A DNA stretch of 63,396 nucleotides from assembly GCA_020832305.1 (NCBI GenBank), contig JAFIEV010000078.1, positions 1 through 63,396 of the forward strand, given 5' to 3'. A program made the position numbers and the translations under genes. Shown piece by piece: positions 34,190-43,479 of this stretch. The DNA is from Cyclobacteriaceae bacterium (GTDB lineage: Bacteria > Bacteroidota > Bacteroidia > Cytophagales > Cyclobacteriaceae). The notes under the pieces are model-generated. The model did no database searches and had not been told where the DNA came from. It saw only the letters and a program-made list of their open reading frames with translations. The first letter of the stretch is position 1. Each line of letters opens with the position of its first letter.

Positions 34190-37100
34190 ATGAAAAATAC
34201 ACTTACAAAGAAAGTTATCATTATGTCCAGGTACATGATTCTAGGGACATTCTTACAATGCATTTTCTTGAGTTTACTCCTGGCCGACAATTCAGTAGCC
34301 CAACGCAAGAGCATAGATGAGATTTATGTTACGATATCTGCCAAAAAGCGGATGTCAGAAATTTTCAATGCCTTAGAGCAGCAAACCAGTTTAAAGTTTA
34401 CTTACAATCACATTAAGATTGATGAAAACCTGGTTATTGAAATCAATGCCAATAAACAATCTTTACGGGAGGTACTTGAGGAAATTTCAAAAAACACTCA
34501 ATTGACCTTTCGCAGGGTTAATGAAAACGTACATGTTGCGAAAGCTACCCGAAGACAGGAGCCTGTAGTGGAGTTTTTCCGTGAGGAGCAGTCTGTTTCC
34601 ATAAACGGCAGGGTTACTTCTCCGGATAGTCCGGATGGATTGCCAGGGGTAAACGTTGTCTTGAAAGGAACCGGTCAGGGAACAGTAACGGATATTAATG
34701 GAAACTATACTATCACAGTACCAGGTTCTGAATCGATTCTTGTGTTTAGTTCAGTAGGGTATCTGACAGAAGAAGTTACAGTAGGCAGCAGGTCAGTAAT
34801 TAACATTTATTTGTCTTCAGACGTTACAGCGCTGCAGGAAATTGTTGTAACTGCCTTGGGTATTGAAAGAGATAAGAGATCTCTTGGATATTCTGTAGGA
34901 GAAGTAAAGGGAAGTGAAGTAGGTATTGTAGGCCAGGAAAACATGCTTGCTGGTTTGGCAGCCCGCGTACCAGGTGTTACCGTCAACCAAATAAGTGGTG
35001 CCGGGTCATCGGTAAGTGTTACCATCAGAGGTATAAACTCCCTTACTACCGACAACCAGCCCCTTTTTGTGGTGGATGGTGTTCCGATGAATAACTCGTT
35101 GAATAATTTCAGAAGATATGGAGACCGAAATGAAATTGACTATGGAAATGCTATTTCAGACATTAATCCTGAAGATATTGAAAGCATATCTGTATTGAAG
35201 GGCCCAAGTGCAGCGGCTTTATACGGTTCACGAGCAGGTAATGGCGTAATATTGATAACCACCAAAAAAGGCTCTAAAGAAAAAATGACAGTTTCTTTCA
35301 GCACCAACACGGTATTTGAAAGACCTGTTAAATATTTGGATTTTCAATATGAATATGCATCAGGTGATCGTTCCGGATTGAATGAACGAGCTGAATATTG
35401 GAACGGTCTTTCTTTGGATAAGGGCGTTACGGCTGTACAGTGGAATTCCCCACGCGATGCTAATGGAAATCGCTTACCTACCGAATTAAGATCCTATCCT
35501 GACAACATGAAGAATTTCCTGCAGACGGGTATTACCTCAACCAACTCAATTGCAGTCGGAGGCTCCAGTGACAAGGCAAACTATCGCTTCTCCTATACCA
35601 ATATGTCACATCAGGGCATGATTCCCAACTCAGACCTTTTCCGTCATAACGTTACTACCAATGCTGATTTCAAGTTAAGCGACAAGGTAACTGTGAGCAC
35701 CAGTGTCAACTTTGTAAGGTCAAAATCCAATGACAGACCTTCTACCGGTAATCGCGGTGGAAATGCTCCGGAAATGGCCCTTGCATGGCCTCATGTGGAT
35801 GTTAGAGAACTTAAAGATTACTGGCTGCCAGGGCAAGAACAGATTCAGCAGAGAACTCCGGCCGACAACCTCGATAATCCATATTTTATTGCCTATGGTA
35901 TCACCAATGCCTTTACCAGGGACAGGGTTTTTGGTAATGTGAAACTGGATTATAAAATCAGCGATAATTTTTCTGCATTTGCCAGAATTACTCAGGACAG
36001 CTATGCTGAAAACAGAGAAACCAAAATTCCTTTTAGTTATACCCGGGCGCGACAAGGCGCCTACCACCTTGAAGATCAGGCCAGAAATGAATCCAATGCT
36101 GATTTCATGTTTACCTTTAACAAAGAAATTACATCAGATTTCAACTTAAGTATTTCTGCCGGAGGTAACTATATGGTGCAAACCTATAGAGAGAAGTATA
36201 TTGGTTCACAGGGAAATCCAGGCTTGATTGTGCCCGGTTTATTCAATGTTAACAATATTCCAATCAATGGCCGTGCCGTGAGTAATTACCGCATGCAAAG
36301 AGCCATCTATAGTTTATATTCAACTGCATCACTTGGCTTTAAAGACCAGGTGTATTTAGATCTTACAGCCAGAAATGACTGGTCGAGCACTTTACCCAGG
36401 GACAATATGTCATTCTTCTATCCTGCGGCATCTTTAAGCTGGCTGGCCAATTATGCATTTAACCTCCCACAATCCATTTCACTCTTGAAATTGAGGGCGG
36501 GTGCAGCTCAGGTGGGTTTGGAAGCGAGCCCTTATCAATTGCAGCAGATTCTGAATTTTAGTCAGCTGGGTTCTTTAGTAACAGCTAATTTGCCCGGCAC
36601 TTTGCTCAACCCTACCCTTAAGCCTGAATTGGCGACTTCAATTGAATATGGTCTGGATTTCAATATGTTTAATAATCGCCTGCGTTTTGAAGGTACATAC
36701 TTCAATATGCAGAATGAAAACCAGATTCTTCGTTTAGGCACACCTCCATCTTCGGGCTTTACCCAAAGGGATATCAACGCTGGTTTGCTCGAAAGTAAAG
36801 GTTGGGAATTGTTGATTGGTGGCACACCCATCAAAAGCAAGAATGGTTGGAATTTAGATATATCTGCCAACTTTGCCAGGTTCAGAACCAAAATTGTTGA
36901 ATTGGCTGATGGAATAGATTTTGTTACGCTTTGGGAGGATAATAATGGTGGCGCCCAAACTTATGTGGGAGAGTATATTGGGGATTTGTATAGCAGGGGC
37001 TTTGCTTTTGTCGATGATCCAAATTCTCCCTATTATCGTTGGCCGATTTTAGATGCTGGCTTCAAACAATGGATTCCGAATAATGACAGGGCGGCTCGGG

Positions 37101-37831
37101 TGAAAGTGGGTAACTTCAATCCAGATATGCTTATAGGTTTCCAGACTACCTTAAGTTATAAGCGTTGGACCCTAAATGCAAACTTTGATGCCAGAATTGG
37201 CGGACAATTTCAATCCTTCACATATCGTTATGCCGGATCAAACTATAAAGACGGTCGTCAAAAAAGAATGCTTATTCCCGGTAGTCTCTACAGTGATGAA
37301 GAACTCAGAGCCCTGCTAAAGTCAGATCCTGAGAAATATATTATACCCCGAAACGGTTGGTTCCCAAGGGTAGGTGGGTATTCTCCGGAAGAAGGTGGAT
37401 ATATGACAAATGGTGGCGGTATTGTATTAGATGATGGAGGCTTTGTACCAGGTGTATATGTTGGTCCGGATGGCCAGTATGTAGAAAATCTTGGTGGCCC
37501 GGGTACGCTTTATTTGTCAATGTGGAGGATTTTCCCCTGGTCGTATAACCAGCAAGTAACCTTCGATGCTGATTTTCTCAAAATGAGAGAACTGTCCATT
37601 GGTTATGATATACCCAAATTTGGCGGCTTCAGAAATGCCAATATATCTGTATATACCAGAAACGTCATTTTATGGACAGCGGCCGGTATTGGAATAGATC
37701 CTGAAAGGGCATTCCAGGTTCAGGGAAACAGACAAGGCGATTCGGTTAATCTCTTCCGCCAAGGTATTGAGCTGCAAAATGTACTTCCATGGACAGTGCC
37801 TTTTGGTTTCAGGCTAAACTTTACTTTCTAA
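34190..37831 (+). CDS. SusC/RagA-family TonB-dependent receptor with STN domain (locus 1)
   Basis: 1213-residue outer-membrane importer. The signal peptide ends near NSVAQ. An STN signalling domain (about 45-110) precedes a carboxypeptidase-regulatory-like domain (about 135-220), in line with signalling to a FecR-type regulator. The plug includes QPLFVVDGVPMNN and the SusC-typical SAAALYGSRAGNGVILITTKKG, and the rest is a 22-strand barrel ending with Phe. It imports glycan fragments together with the SusD gene 26 bases downstream. The substrate is not readable from the sequence. Confidence 0.95.
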   Translation: MKNTLTKKVIIMSRYMILGTFLQCIFLSLLLADNSVAQRKSIDEIYVTISAKKRMSEIFNALEQQTSLKFTYNHIKIDENLVIEINANKQSLREVLEEISKNTQLTFRRVNENVHVAKATRRQEPVVEFFREEQSVSINGRVTSPDSPDGLPGVNVVLKGTGQGTVTDINGNYTITVPGSESILVFSSVGYLTEEVTVGSRSVINIYLSSDVTALQEIVVTALGIERDKRSLGYSVGEVKGSEVGIVGQENMLAGLAARVPGVTVNQISGAGSSVSVTIRGINSLTTDNQPLFVVDGVPMNNSLNNFRRYGDRNEIDYGNAISDINPEDIESISVLKGPSAAALYGSRAGNGVILITTKKGSKEKMTVSFSTNTVFERPVKYLDFQYEYASGDRSGLNERAEYWNGLSLDKGVTAVQWNSPRDANGNRLPTELRSYPDNMKNFLQTGITSTNSIAVGGSSDKANYRFSYTNMSHQGMIPNSDLFRHNVTTNADFKLSDKVTVSTSVNFVRSKSNDRPSTGNRGGNAPEMALAWPHVDVRELKDYWLPGQEQIQQRTPADNLDNPYFIAYGITNAFTRDRVFGNVKLDYKISDNFSAFARITQDSYAENRETKIPFSYTRARQGAYHLEDQARNESNADFMFTFNKEITSDFNLSISAGGNYMVQTYREKYIGSQGNPGLIVPGLFNVNNIPINGRAVSNYRMQRAIYSLYSTASLGFKDQVYLDLTARNDWSSTLPRDNMSFFYPAASLSWLANYAFNLPQSISLLKLRAGAAQVGLEASPYQLQQILNFSQLGSLVTANLPGTLLNPTLKPELATSIEYGLDFNMFNNRLRFEGTYFNMQNENQILRLGTPPSSGFTQRDINAGLLESKGWELLIGGTPIKSKNGWNLDISANFARFRTKIVELADGIDFVTLWEDNNGGAQTYVGEYIGDLYSRGFAFVDDPNSPYYRWPILDAGFKQWIPNNDRAARVKVGNFNPDMLIGFQTTLSYKRWTLNANFDARIGGQFQSFTYRYAGSNYKDGRQKRMLIPGSLYSDEELRALLKSDPEKYIIPRNGWFPRVGGYSPEEGGYMTNGGGIVLDDGGFVPGVYVGPDGQYVENLGGPGTLYLSMWRIFPWSYNQQVTFDADFLKMRELSIGYDIPKFGGFRNANISVYTRNVILWTAAGIGIDPERAFQVQGNRQGDSVNLFRQGIELQNVLPWTVPFGFRLNFTF

Positions 37832-37857
37832 TATCATAGGCTTTAAATATTAAAGAA

Positions 37858-39582
37858 ATGAAGAATTTTAAATTTTTATATAAATTTATAATGATTGCAG
37901 GTTTGCTCGTTATGAATTCCTGCACAGACCAATTGGTGGACATGAACGTTAATCCAAATGGTATTGATCCTGCCAATGCTAACCCAAACCAAATAATGCC
38001 GACAGTGCTCAGTGGTGCGGCATTTAACTACTTGAATTTGGGTTATGGCAATATTGCAGGAGCCATACAACATACCCAAAAAGACGGATGGTATTCTAGT
38101 CATAATACCTATGACTGGGGACCGAATAACTGGAATGATTGGTATGGTTTTTTGAGAAACAATGAATTGATGATGAAACGTGCTGATGATCTTGGATTCA
38201 GTTTCCACAAAGGCATTGGCTTGGTTATGAAGTCATTTATCTATGCCAATATCACTGATATTTGGGGAGATGCCCCTTATACCGAAGCGATGAGAGGAAA
38301 TGCAGATATTTTATTTCCAAAGTATGATAGTCAGGAAGTTATCTATCAGGGCATTATCGAAGATTTAAAAGCAGCTGATGCCTTGTTTGCCACCGGCAAT
38401 ACAACTGGTATGGTTAATACTAACGATTTATATTTCCAGGGCAACATAACTCGATGGAGACAATTTGCTAATTCTCTGTTGCTTCGATATTATATGCGTT
38501 TATCTGAGAAATTACCACAGATAGCACGTGCTGGTGTTGAAAGTGTTTACCAGGCCGGCTTTTATATTAAAACAAATACTGAGGATGCTTCTATGGGCTA
38601 TTTCGGCAACATCTCAGCTGATTCATGGCCTGAAAATACGGCTCAGGTTACTGATGCTTCTGGTTTCCGCAGAATAAAACCCTGTCAGACTTTGATCGAT
38701 AAGTTGCTATCTACAGACGACCCAAGAACAAGGGTATGGTTCAGACCTGTACATTGCCGATGGGTTGCCGATGAAACATTGCCTGTTGCCATTGACCCTT
38801 TCATTAGAGAGAATGGAAACTATATTCCTGTCGGCAATTCTTTCAGAGTATCATTTATAGATAACGTTTACATTCAAAGGATAGCCGCAGGCAATGTGTA
38901 TACTCGTCATTTTAATCCAATACTCAAAGCTGCTAACCCTGCGCTTGCCGGATTGATCATTGATGCCAACGAGATCGTAGGTGTTCCTCCTGGTGCACTA
39001 ACGCCCGATGCGCATAATTTCAATCCTACGACTGGTCAAATTTGCGAAAATCAACATGTTTCACAATTAGCTGATATATATCGGCAGCCGTCTGGTCCTT
39101 TATTGAGAGCCCGCCTGATATCAGCTGCAGAAACATTCTTTATTCTTGCGGAAGCTGCTGCCAGAGGATGGAATGTTGGCAATGCAGAAGCACATTACAA
39201 TACTGCTATTCAACAATCTCTCAATACCTGGGGTGTAGGAAATCAATTCTCAGCTTTTATAGCAAAACCTGGCGTTGCCTTTAATTCGGCTACTGCGTTG
39301 CAGCAAATTGCCAATCAAAAATGGATTGCCAACTGGACAGTACCCGAAACGTGGTTTGACTGGAGAAGAACAGGATTACCTAATTTACAGGCAGGACCAG
39401 CCTCACCAGAACCATATGTTGCAATACGTTTTCCTTATGGTAACAGTGAAATCAACTTCAACAATGACAATGTGCTCGCTGCCATTGCAAGGTTGCAAAA
39501 TACCGGTATAGGAGCCGGAGTTGGTCCTAATAACCAATGGGCAAAGCCTTGGATCGTTCAGGGGACAGGTAAACCCTGGTAA
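37858..39582 (+). CDS. SusD/RagB-family surface lipoprotein (locus 1)
   Basis: 574-residue glycan-binding lipoprotein, lipobox LVMNSC (Cys22). The SusD-like 2 pattern is seen in the N-terminal NPNQIMPTVLSGAAFNYLNLGYGNIAG and the TPR-like ARLISAAETFFILAEAAARGWN near 420-440. It forms the lid over the SusC barrel. It follows susC after 26 bases and is followed by a ChbG/YdjC-type gene after 38 bases. Confidence 0.93.
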   Translation: MKNFKFLYKFIMIAGLLVMNSCTDQLVDMNVNPNGIDPANANPNQIMPTVLSGAAFNYLNLGYGNIAGAIQHTQKDGWYSSHNTYDWGPNNWNDWYGFLRNNELMMKRADDLGFSFHKGIGLVMKSFIYANITDIWGDAPYTEAMRGNADILFPKYDSQEVIYQGIIEDLKAADALFATGNTTGMVNTNDLYFQGNITRWRQFANSLLLRYYMRLSEKLPQIARAGVESVYQAGFYIKTNTEDASMGYFGNISADSWPENTAQVTDASGFRRIKPCQTLIDKLLSTDDPRTRVWFRPVHCRWVADETLPVAIDPFIRENGNYIPVGNSFRVSFIDNVYIQRIAAGNVYTRHFNPILKAANPALAGLIIDANEIVGVPPGALTPDAHNFNPTTGQICENQHVSQLADIYRQPSGPLLRARLISAAETFFILAEAAARGWNVGNAEAHYNTAIQQSLNTWGVGNQFSAFIAKPGVAFNSATALQQIANQKWIANWTVPETWFDWRRTGLPNLQAGPASPEPYVAIRFPYGNSEINFNNDNVLAAIARLQNTGIGAGVGPNNQWAKPWIVQGTGKPW

Positions 39583-39620
39583 TCTAAAAAAACTTTTCTA
39601 TATCATTAAATATAAAAGCA

Positions 39621-40646
39621 ATGAATAAAAGTTTTTTATCAAGGGTAGGTTTGTGTTCGTTTGCGGCCATTGTATTTGTGGGTTTTATGTCACCGGTGAG
39701 CGAGGTTAACACAGAATCCTCACAGAGAACCTGTGCCGAGAAACTTGGTTTCCCTTCCGGAAAACGGGTTGTGATGTTGCATGCAGATGATTTCGGAATG
39801 AATCCTGAAGCGAATGAAGCAACCATTGATCTGCTTAAAAATGGTTATATTCAATCAGCAGCCTCTATGCCTCCATGCCCCGCCTATGGTCCTTCTATAG
39901 AATGGGCAAAAAAGAACCCTAAAATAGATGTAGGCATTCATCTCGCCATTACCAGTGAATGGAATACCTACCGTTGGGGACCTGTAAGTCCGCCGGAAGA
40001 AGTGCCAGGACTTATCGATCCTGAAGGCAAGCTCTGGAAAAATGTGCCACTGGTTGTAAAACATGGAAAAAAGGAAGAAGTAGCTAAGGAATTAAGGGCG
40101 CAAATGGAGAAAACCATAGCAATGGGTTACCGTCCAGATCATATGGACACCCATATGGGAGCACTATTTGGTCATAAAAATGGTTCCGATGATTTCTCGG
40201 AAGTCTTTTTTAAATTGGCTGAAGAGTACAATATTCCAGCTAACGTGATAGATTTTGCCAATCCTAAAATCGAAAAGTTGTATTCAGAATTGGGATATCC
40301 CATCTCTGACAGGCTGAAGGAACTGGTTCGAAACTATTCTTTGCCTAAACTGGATTACTTCACATCAGTACCCAAAGGATCGAGCTATGAAGAGGTTTGT
40401 GAAAATTTTAAGAATCAGATTCGCAACCTCGAACCTGGGTTATCAGAAATCATCTTCCATCCGTCCGCATATTCTGAAGAGCTTAAAACGGTTGCCGGTT
40501 CATGGCAACAAAGGGTTTGGGAATATCAAATGTTTTCAGATCCCAGTATCCAGAAGTTTTTAAAGGATGAAGATATCATATTCACCAACTGGAAAGATAT
40601 AATGGTGAGGCATGAAAAAATGAAATCCAGGAAAAAGAAAAAGTAA
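39621..40646 (+). CDS. ChbG/HpnK-family (YdjC-like) deacetylase
   Basis: 341-residue exported carbohydrate deacetylase-like protein. The signal peptide is MNKSFLSRVGLCSFAAIVFVGFMSP. The family motif HADDFGMN (about residues 53-60) gives metal-binding and catalytic Asp residues; GIHLAIT and DTHMGALFG supply further His ligands. ChbG removes an acetyl group from chitooligosaccharides, so an N-acetylated sugar substrate is suggested for locus 1, consistent with a broken sialidase-like gene upstream. The enzyme ends in a lysine-rich tail. It is followed by a good terminator. Confidence 0.88.
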   Translation: MNKSFLSRVGLCSFAAIVFVGFMSPVSEVNTESSQRTCAEKLGFPSGKRVVMLHADDFGMNPEANEATIDLLKNGYIQSAASMPPCPAYGPSIEWAKKNPKIDVGIHLAITSEWNTYRWGPVSPPEEVPGLIDPEGKLWKNVPLVVKHGKKEEVAKELRAQMEKTIAMGYRPDHMDTHMGALFGHKNGSDDFSEVFFKLAEEYNIPANVIDFANPKIEKLYSELGYPISDRLKELVRNYSLPKLDYFTSVPKGSSYEEVCENFKNQIRNLEPGLSEIIFHPSAYSEELKTVAGSWQQRVWEYQMFSDPSIQKFLKDEDIIFTNWKDIMVRHEKMKSRKKKK

Positions 40647-40659
40647 TTTTTAATTAAAG

Positions 40660-40692
40660 CCGGAGTGTCAGAAATGGCATTCCGGTTTTTTT
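40660..40692 (+). terminator. Rho-independent terminator of locus 1
   Basis: CCGGAGTG pairs with CATTCCGG (one G-T pair) and is followed by a run of seven T residues. It is 13 bases after the deacetylase stop. Confidence 0.85.
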
Positions 40693-40714
40693 ACCTGGTG
40701 AACAGCCTCTTATA

Positions 40715-40735
40715 GTCCTCGTTTGTAACGAGGAC
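40715..40735. repeat. Second-family REP-like palindrome, GTCCTCGTT arms
   Basis: Nine-base arms GTCCTCGTT/AACGAGGAC around TGT. The same core recurs in inverted, partly decayed form near 40978-40992, and with changes in the tandem array at the right end of the window. Confidence 0.75.
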
Positions 40736-40745
40736 TTGTGAGAGT

Positions 40746-40760
40746 AGCGATTGTATCGCT
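40746..40760. repeat. Palindrome AGCGAT-TGT-ATCGCT
   Basis: Six-base arms around TGT, 10 bases after the preceding palindrome. Its counterpart in inverted orientation is at 40948-40964. Confidence 0.65.
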
Positions 40761-40947
40761 AGGGGAAATTACTAAGAATTCTATTGTTTAGAAGCTGGTG
40801 TTGTACTTTTATTAAGCCGTAGAAAAAGGCTTGGTAAATTTTGTGGTTGTTTAGAGGAGTTATGCATTTGATGAAATAGTTCTTTTGTTTGTCATCATTT
40901 TATCTGTCAGCCTTTGGTGGAAAAGATGGAGATAAGACTTAACTCGT

Positions 40948-40964
40948 ATGCGATACAATCGCAT
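40948..40964. repeat. Palindrome ATGCGAT-ACA-ATCGCAT
   Basis: Seven-base arms around ACA. Together with 40715-40735, 40746-40760 and a decayed CGTTACAAACG near 40978 it forms a mirror-like pair of palindromes about 280 bases long, similar to a bacterial interspersed mosaic element. The rest of 40647-41064 holds no gene. Confidence 0.65.
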
Positions 40965-41064
40965 TTCTCGTCACCATCGTTACAAACGAGGGCGATCCCA
41001 GGGGTTTACCATTGATTGAGGATCAAAAGGGTGTTTATGCCGGCAAAATAAGAATCTGCCATTC

Positions 41065-41436
41065 TTATTTTTCATATTGTAGGATATTAACTTCAGTTAG
41101 TTTAGTTAATTCTTTATCAGATGTCATCAATGGGCAATTAAGATAATAAGCTGTGGCAGCAATTATTGCATCTGGTAGTTTTAATTTATAATTCCTTCTA
41201 ATTCCTGTTGTAACCTTCTTTATTTCAGAATTAATATCAATAATTGTTATAGAAGACAAAAATTCTTCCACCTTTTTAATTTCTTCTGGCGTTGTTTCCT
41301 TATAGCCTAAAAGTTATAATTCTGTTATAAATGAAATATATACAGTCTTATCATTTAATAAATCAGTAAGGTTTTCATCTCCGGAAATCAAATACAAAAC
41401 AATGTTGGTGTCTAAAAAAATGTTACTCCCATTCAT
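41065..41436 (-). pseudogene. PIN-domain (VapC-like) toxin with in-frame stop
   Basis: The complete frame would be 123 residues from the ATG at 41436. It begins MNGSNIFLDTNIVLYLISG with the first PIN Asp at residue 9, and ends with the usual LPDAIIAATAYYLNCPLMTSDKEL, containing the conserved later Asp residues. Codon 41 is TAA (41314-41316), where GAA would give TELELLGY, so the toxin RNase is probably inactive unless the stop is read through. The start overlaps the upstream antitoxin frame by 14 bases, as in many type II modules. Confidence 0.8.
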
Positions 41437-41587
41437 CTCTCATTTTCTTTTGAATTACAACCGGATCCCTCATTAATTTAATTATCCCACAAAATTTATG
41501 AGAGTCTAAACCTTTGTTGCTCGTTAAAACGGAAAGCTTTTTATCGAATTCTTCTTTCTTTATTCCTTTCTTAATGACAATGACCAT
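41423..41587 (-). CDS. Antitoxin-like small protein paired with the PIN toxin
   Basis: About 54 residues from the ATG at 41587; a longer in-frame start at 41671 exists. The charged helical sequence, with KKGIKKEEFDKKLSVLTSN and ending IQKKMRDEWE, overlaps the toxin start by 14 bases. I infer a VapB-like antitoxin from position and length rather than from a recognised fold. Confidence 0.6.
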   Translation of the reverse strand: MVIVIKKGIKKEEFDKKLSVLTSNKGLDSHKFCGIIKLMRDPVVIQKKMRDEWE

Positions 41588-41757
41588 ATTATCTCTTTTT
41601 TCAAAGATAACGCAAATCACTAAATAATGTCTGAGATTTTTGGCAAATCCTCTATTTTTAATTGCGAGCAAAAGGGAGCAGGGTCATGGAACTATTTGTA
41701 GAATTAATTATGAATAAGCATTTTCACTACAAACGAATGAAGAATTTTTGGTGGATT

Positions 41758-42680
41758 CAATAGTATAAGTTGGGTTCGGCCACAAGAAGTGACAAACCTG
41801 CCATAGATGTGCTAGGCCCCTGGTATAAAAAAAAACCCTTGGGCGGCCTATTGGTGGAACCTTAATGTTCAACTTACCTATTATCCTATGTATTCTTCCA
41901 ACCACCTTGACCTGGAAGAATCTTTGATCAATACAATCAATCAAAACATTCATCATCTTATTGCCAACACTCCCAAGCATTTCCGGCACAATTCAGCCAC
42001 TTTGGGTAAAACGACATCGTTGGATATGAAGGCGGTTATTTACCTGGACAATCCTACCACTTTTCTCCGTGGAGAACAGGATATGGAAGTTGGTAATCTA
42101 ACCTGGGCTTTGCACAATTATTACATGCATTATCGCTATTCAATGGATGATAACCTCTTGGTGAACTTTTATCCATTGTTAAAACGCAACATCAATTTTT
42201 ATTTGAATATTATGGAAGAAGGTGACGATGGGAGACTGCATTTGCCGGTTACGAATTCACCTGAATTCCTCGGTGGATTTACCCGAGACTGCAATTACGA
42301 TCTTGCCCTTTTTCGTGGGGGATATCAGACACTACTCAAACTGAACAATACCCACAAATTTAACGACCCACTGGCTGTAACCTGGCAAAAAGTACTTGAT
42401 AAGCTGGTTGAGTATCCAATCCATGAAAACGGATTGATGATTGGCAGAGATGTTCCTTTCAACAAATCACACTGTAATTATTCTCAATATATAGATGATT
42501 TATCCTTTGTATATGAAAAAGGGTGAAAACTGGGCAATAAAAGAAGAGGGTAAAGCGCATTGGCTCAGGAGCGAGAGCTTTACCGGTGAAAACAGCATGG
42601 TTAAAACTGATATAGCGATAGATAGGGCACGGATTACAGGCGTTGAGAATGATAAGATTAAAATTTTAAGTTTGGATTGA
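41758..42680 (+). pseudogene. Broken GH95-like glycoside hydrolase
   Basis: Fragments in three frames rebuild part of an (alpha/alpha)6 glycosidase like GH95. A first piece ends DVLGPWYKK before a run of nine A residues (41830-41838), where an extra A shifts the frame. Then comes PWAAYWWNLNVQLTYYP and an open stretch to 42526 that includes LGGFTRDCNYDLALFRGGYQ. After it, another frame carries EEGKAHWLRSESFTGE to 42680, resembling the C-terminal domain. The N-terminus and the part between the last two pieces are missing. GH95 enzymes act on alpha-fucosyl or galactosyl ends, but the match is by eye. Confidence 0.6.
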
Positions 42681-42690
42681 CTTTTCCACT

Positions 42691-42721
42691 TGCAATTATT
42701 TAAATAATCTGCTACTTTAGT
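42691..42721 (+). promoter_or_regulatory. Probable promoter of the second sigma factor gene
   Basis: TTG at 42691-42693, 20 bases of spacer, and TACTTTAG at 42714-42721 (seven of eight to TAnnTTTG) lie 28 bases before the sigma gene ATG. Confidence 0.6.
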
Positions 42722-42748
42722 CAAATATTTACCAACAGAGGCCTCATC

Positions 42749-43378
42749 ATGGGTTCATCAAATGCATTTAAGGTAATTTACAGCAAGTCCAGAGAGCAGG
42801 ATATATGGCAGGATTTTCAGGCTGGAGATAAAGATGCTTTCAACAAAATCTACGATGTCTATGCTGAAATACTAATGAATTATGCCTATAAGTTTACGTT
42901 TGATACCCTAGTAATTGAAGATAGTGTACAGGAACTTTTCATTGACCTCTGGGAACACCGTTCTAAAATTTCTGTTCCGGATTCTGTGAAAGCTTACCTT
43001 CTCAAATCCCTTCGAAATAAAATCATTCAAAAACTGCAAAAGCAAAGCAGACAAAATAGTCTCCTAAACCATTTGAAAGATAGTAAGCAATTTTTGCCTT
43101 TCAGTTTTTCCATAGAGACCGAACTCATTAAAAATGAAACAGAGAAGAGTACAATCGATAAAGTAGAACAACTGCTAGCCAATTTATCTGATTTACAACG
43201 CGAAGTAATCTATCATAAATTTTATAATGACCTTTCTCAGGCAGAGATAAGTCAGATAATGAACTTGCCCCGAAAAACCATCTACAATGCCATGGCAAAA
43301 GGTTTGCTGAAAATGAAGGCATTATTGATTGAAAAAATGGCAATGATATCTCTGTTTTGTTGTTTTTGTTTAGGATAA
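42749..43378 (+). CDS. ECF-type RNA polymerase sigma factor (locus 2)
   Basis: 209-residue ECF sigma factor. Region 2 is YAEILMNYAYKFTFDTLVIEDSVQELFIDLWEHR, and region 4 is LQREVIYHKFYNDLSQAEISQIMNLPRKTIYNAMAKGLLKMK. It likely switches on the second SusC/D locus, with the FecR-type gene 101 bases downstream as its regulator. A housekeeping-type promoter lies just upstream. Confidence 0.92.
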   Translation: MGSSNAFKVIYSKSREQDIWQDFQAGDKDAFNKIYDVYAEILMNYAYKFTFDTLVIEDSVQELFIDLWEHRSKISVPDSVKAYLLKSLRNKIIQKLQKQSRQNSLLNHLKDSKQFLPFSFSIETELIKNETEKSTIDKVEQLLANLSDLQREVIYHKFYNDLSQAEISQIMNLPRKTIYNAMAKGLLKMKALLIEKMAMISLFCCFCLG

Positions 43379-43479
43379 ATCCCATAATCATTGTGGTGAT
43401 TGTAAATTTTAAAAATTAATCTTTTTTTTGGGAGTAAAAACAATGTGTGGGCTATCTATGAGAGAAAGAAATCTTGTAG

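Noticed and set aside
41888-42526. Intact 212-residue gene
   Set aside because: The matching sequence continues upstream of its ATG in the same frame, and related pieces lie in other frames, so it is part of a broken larger gene.
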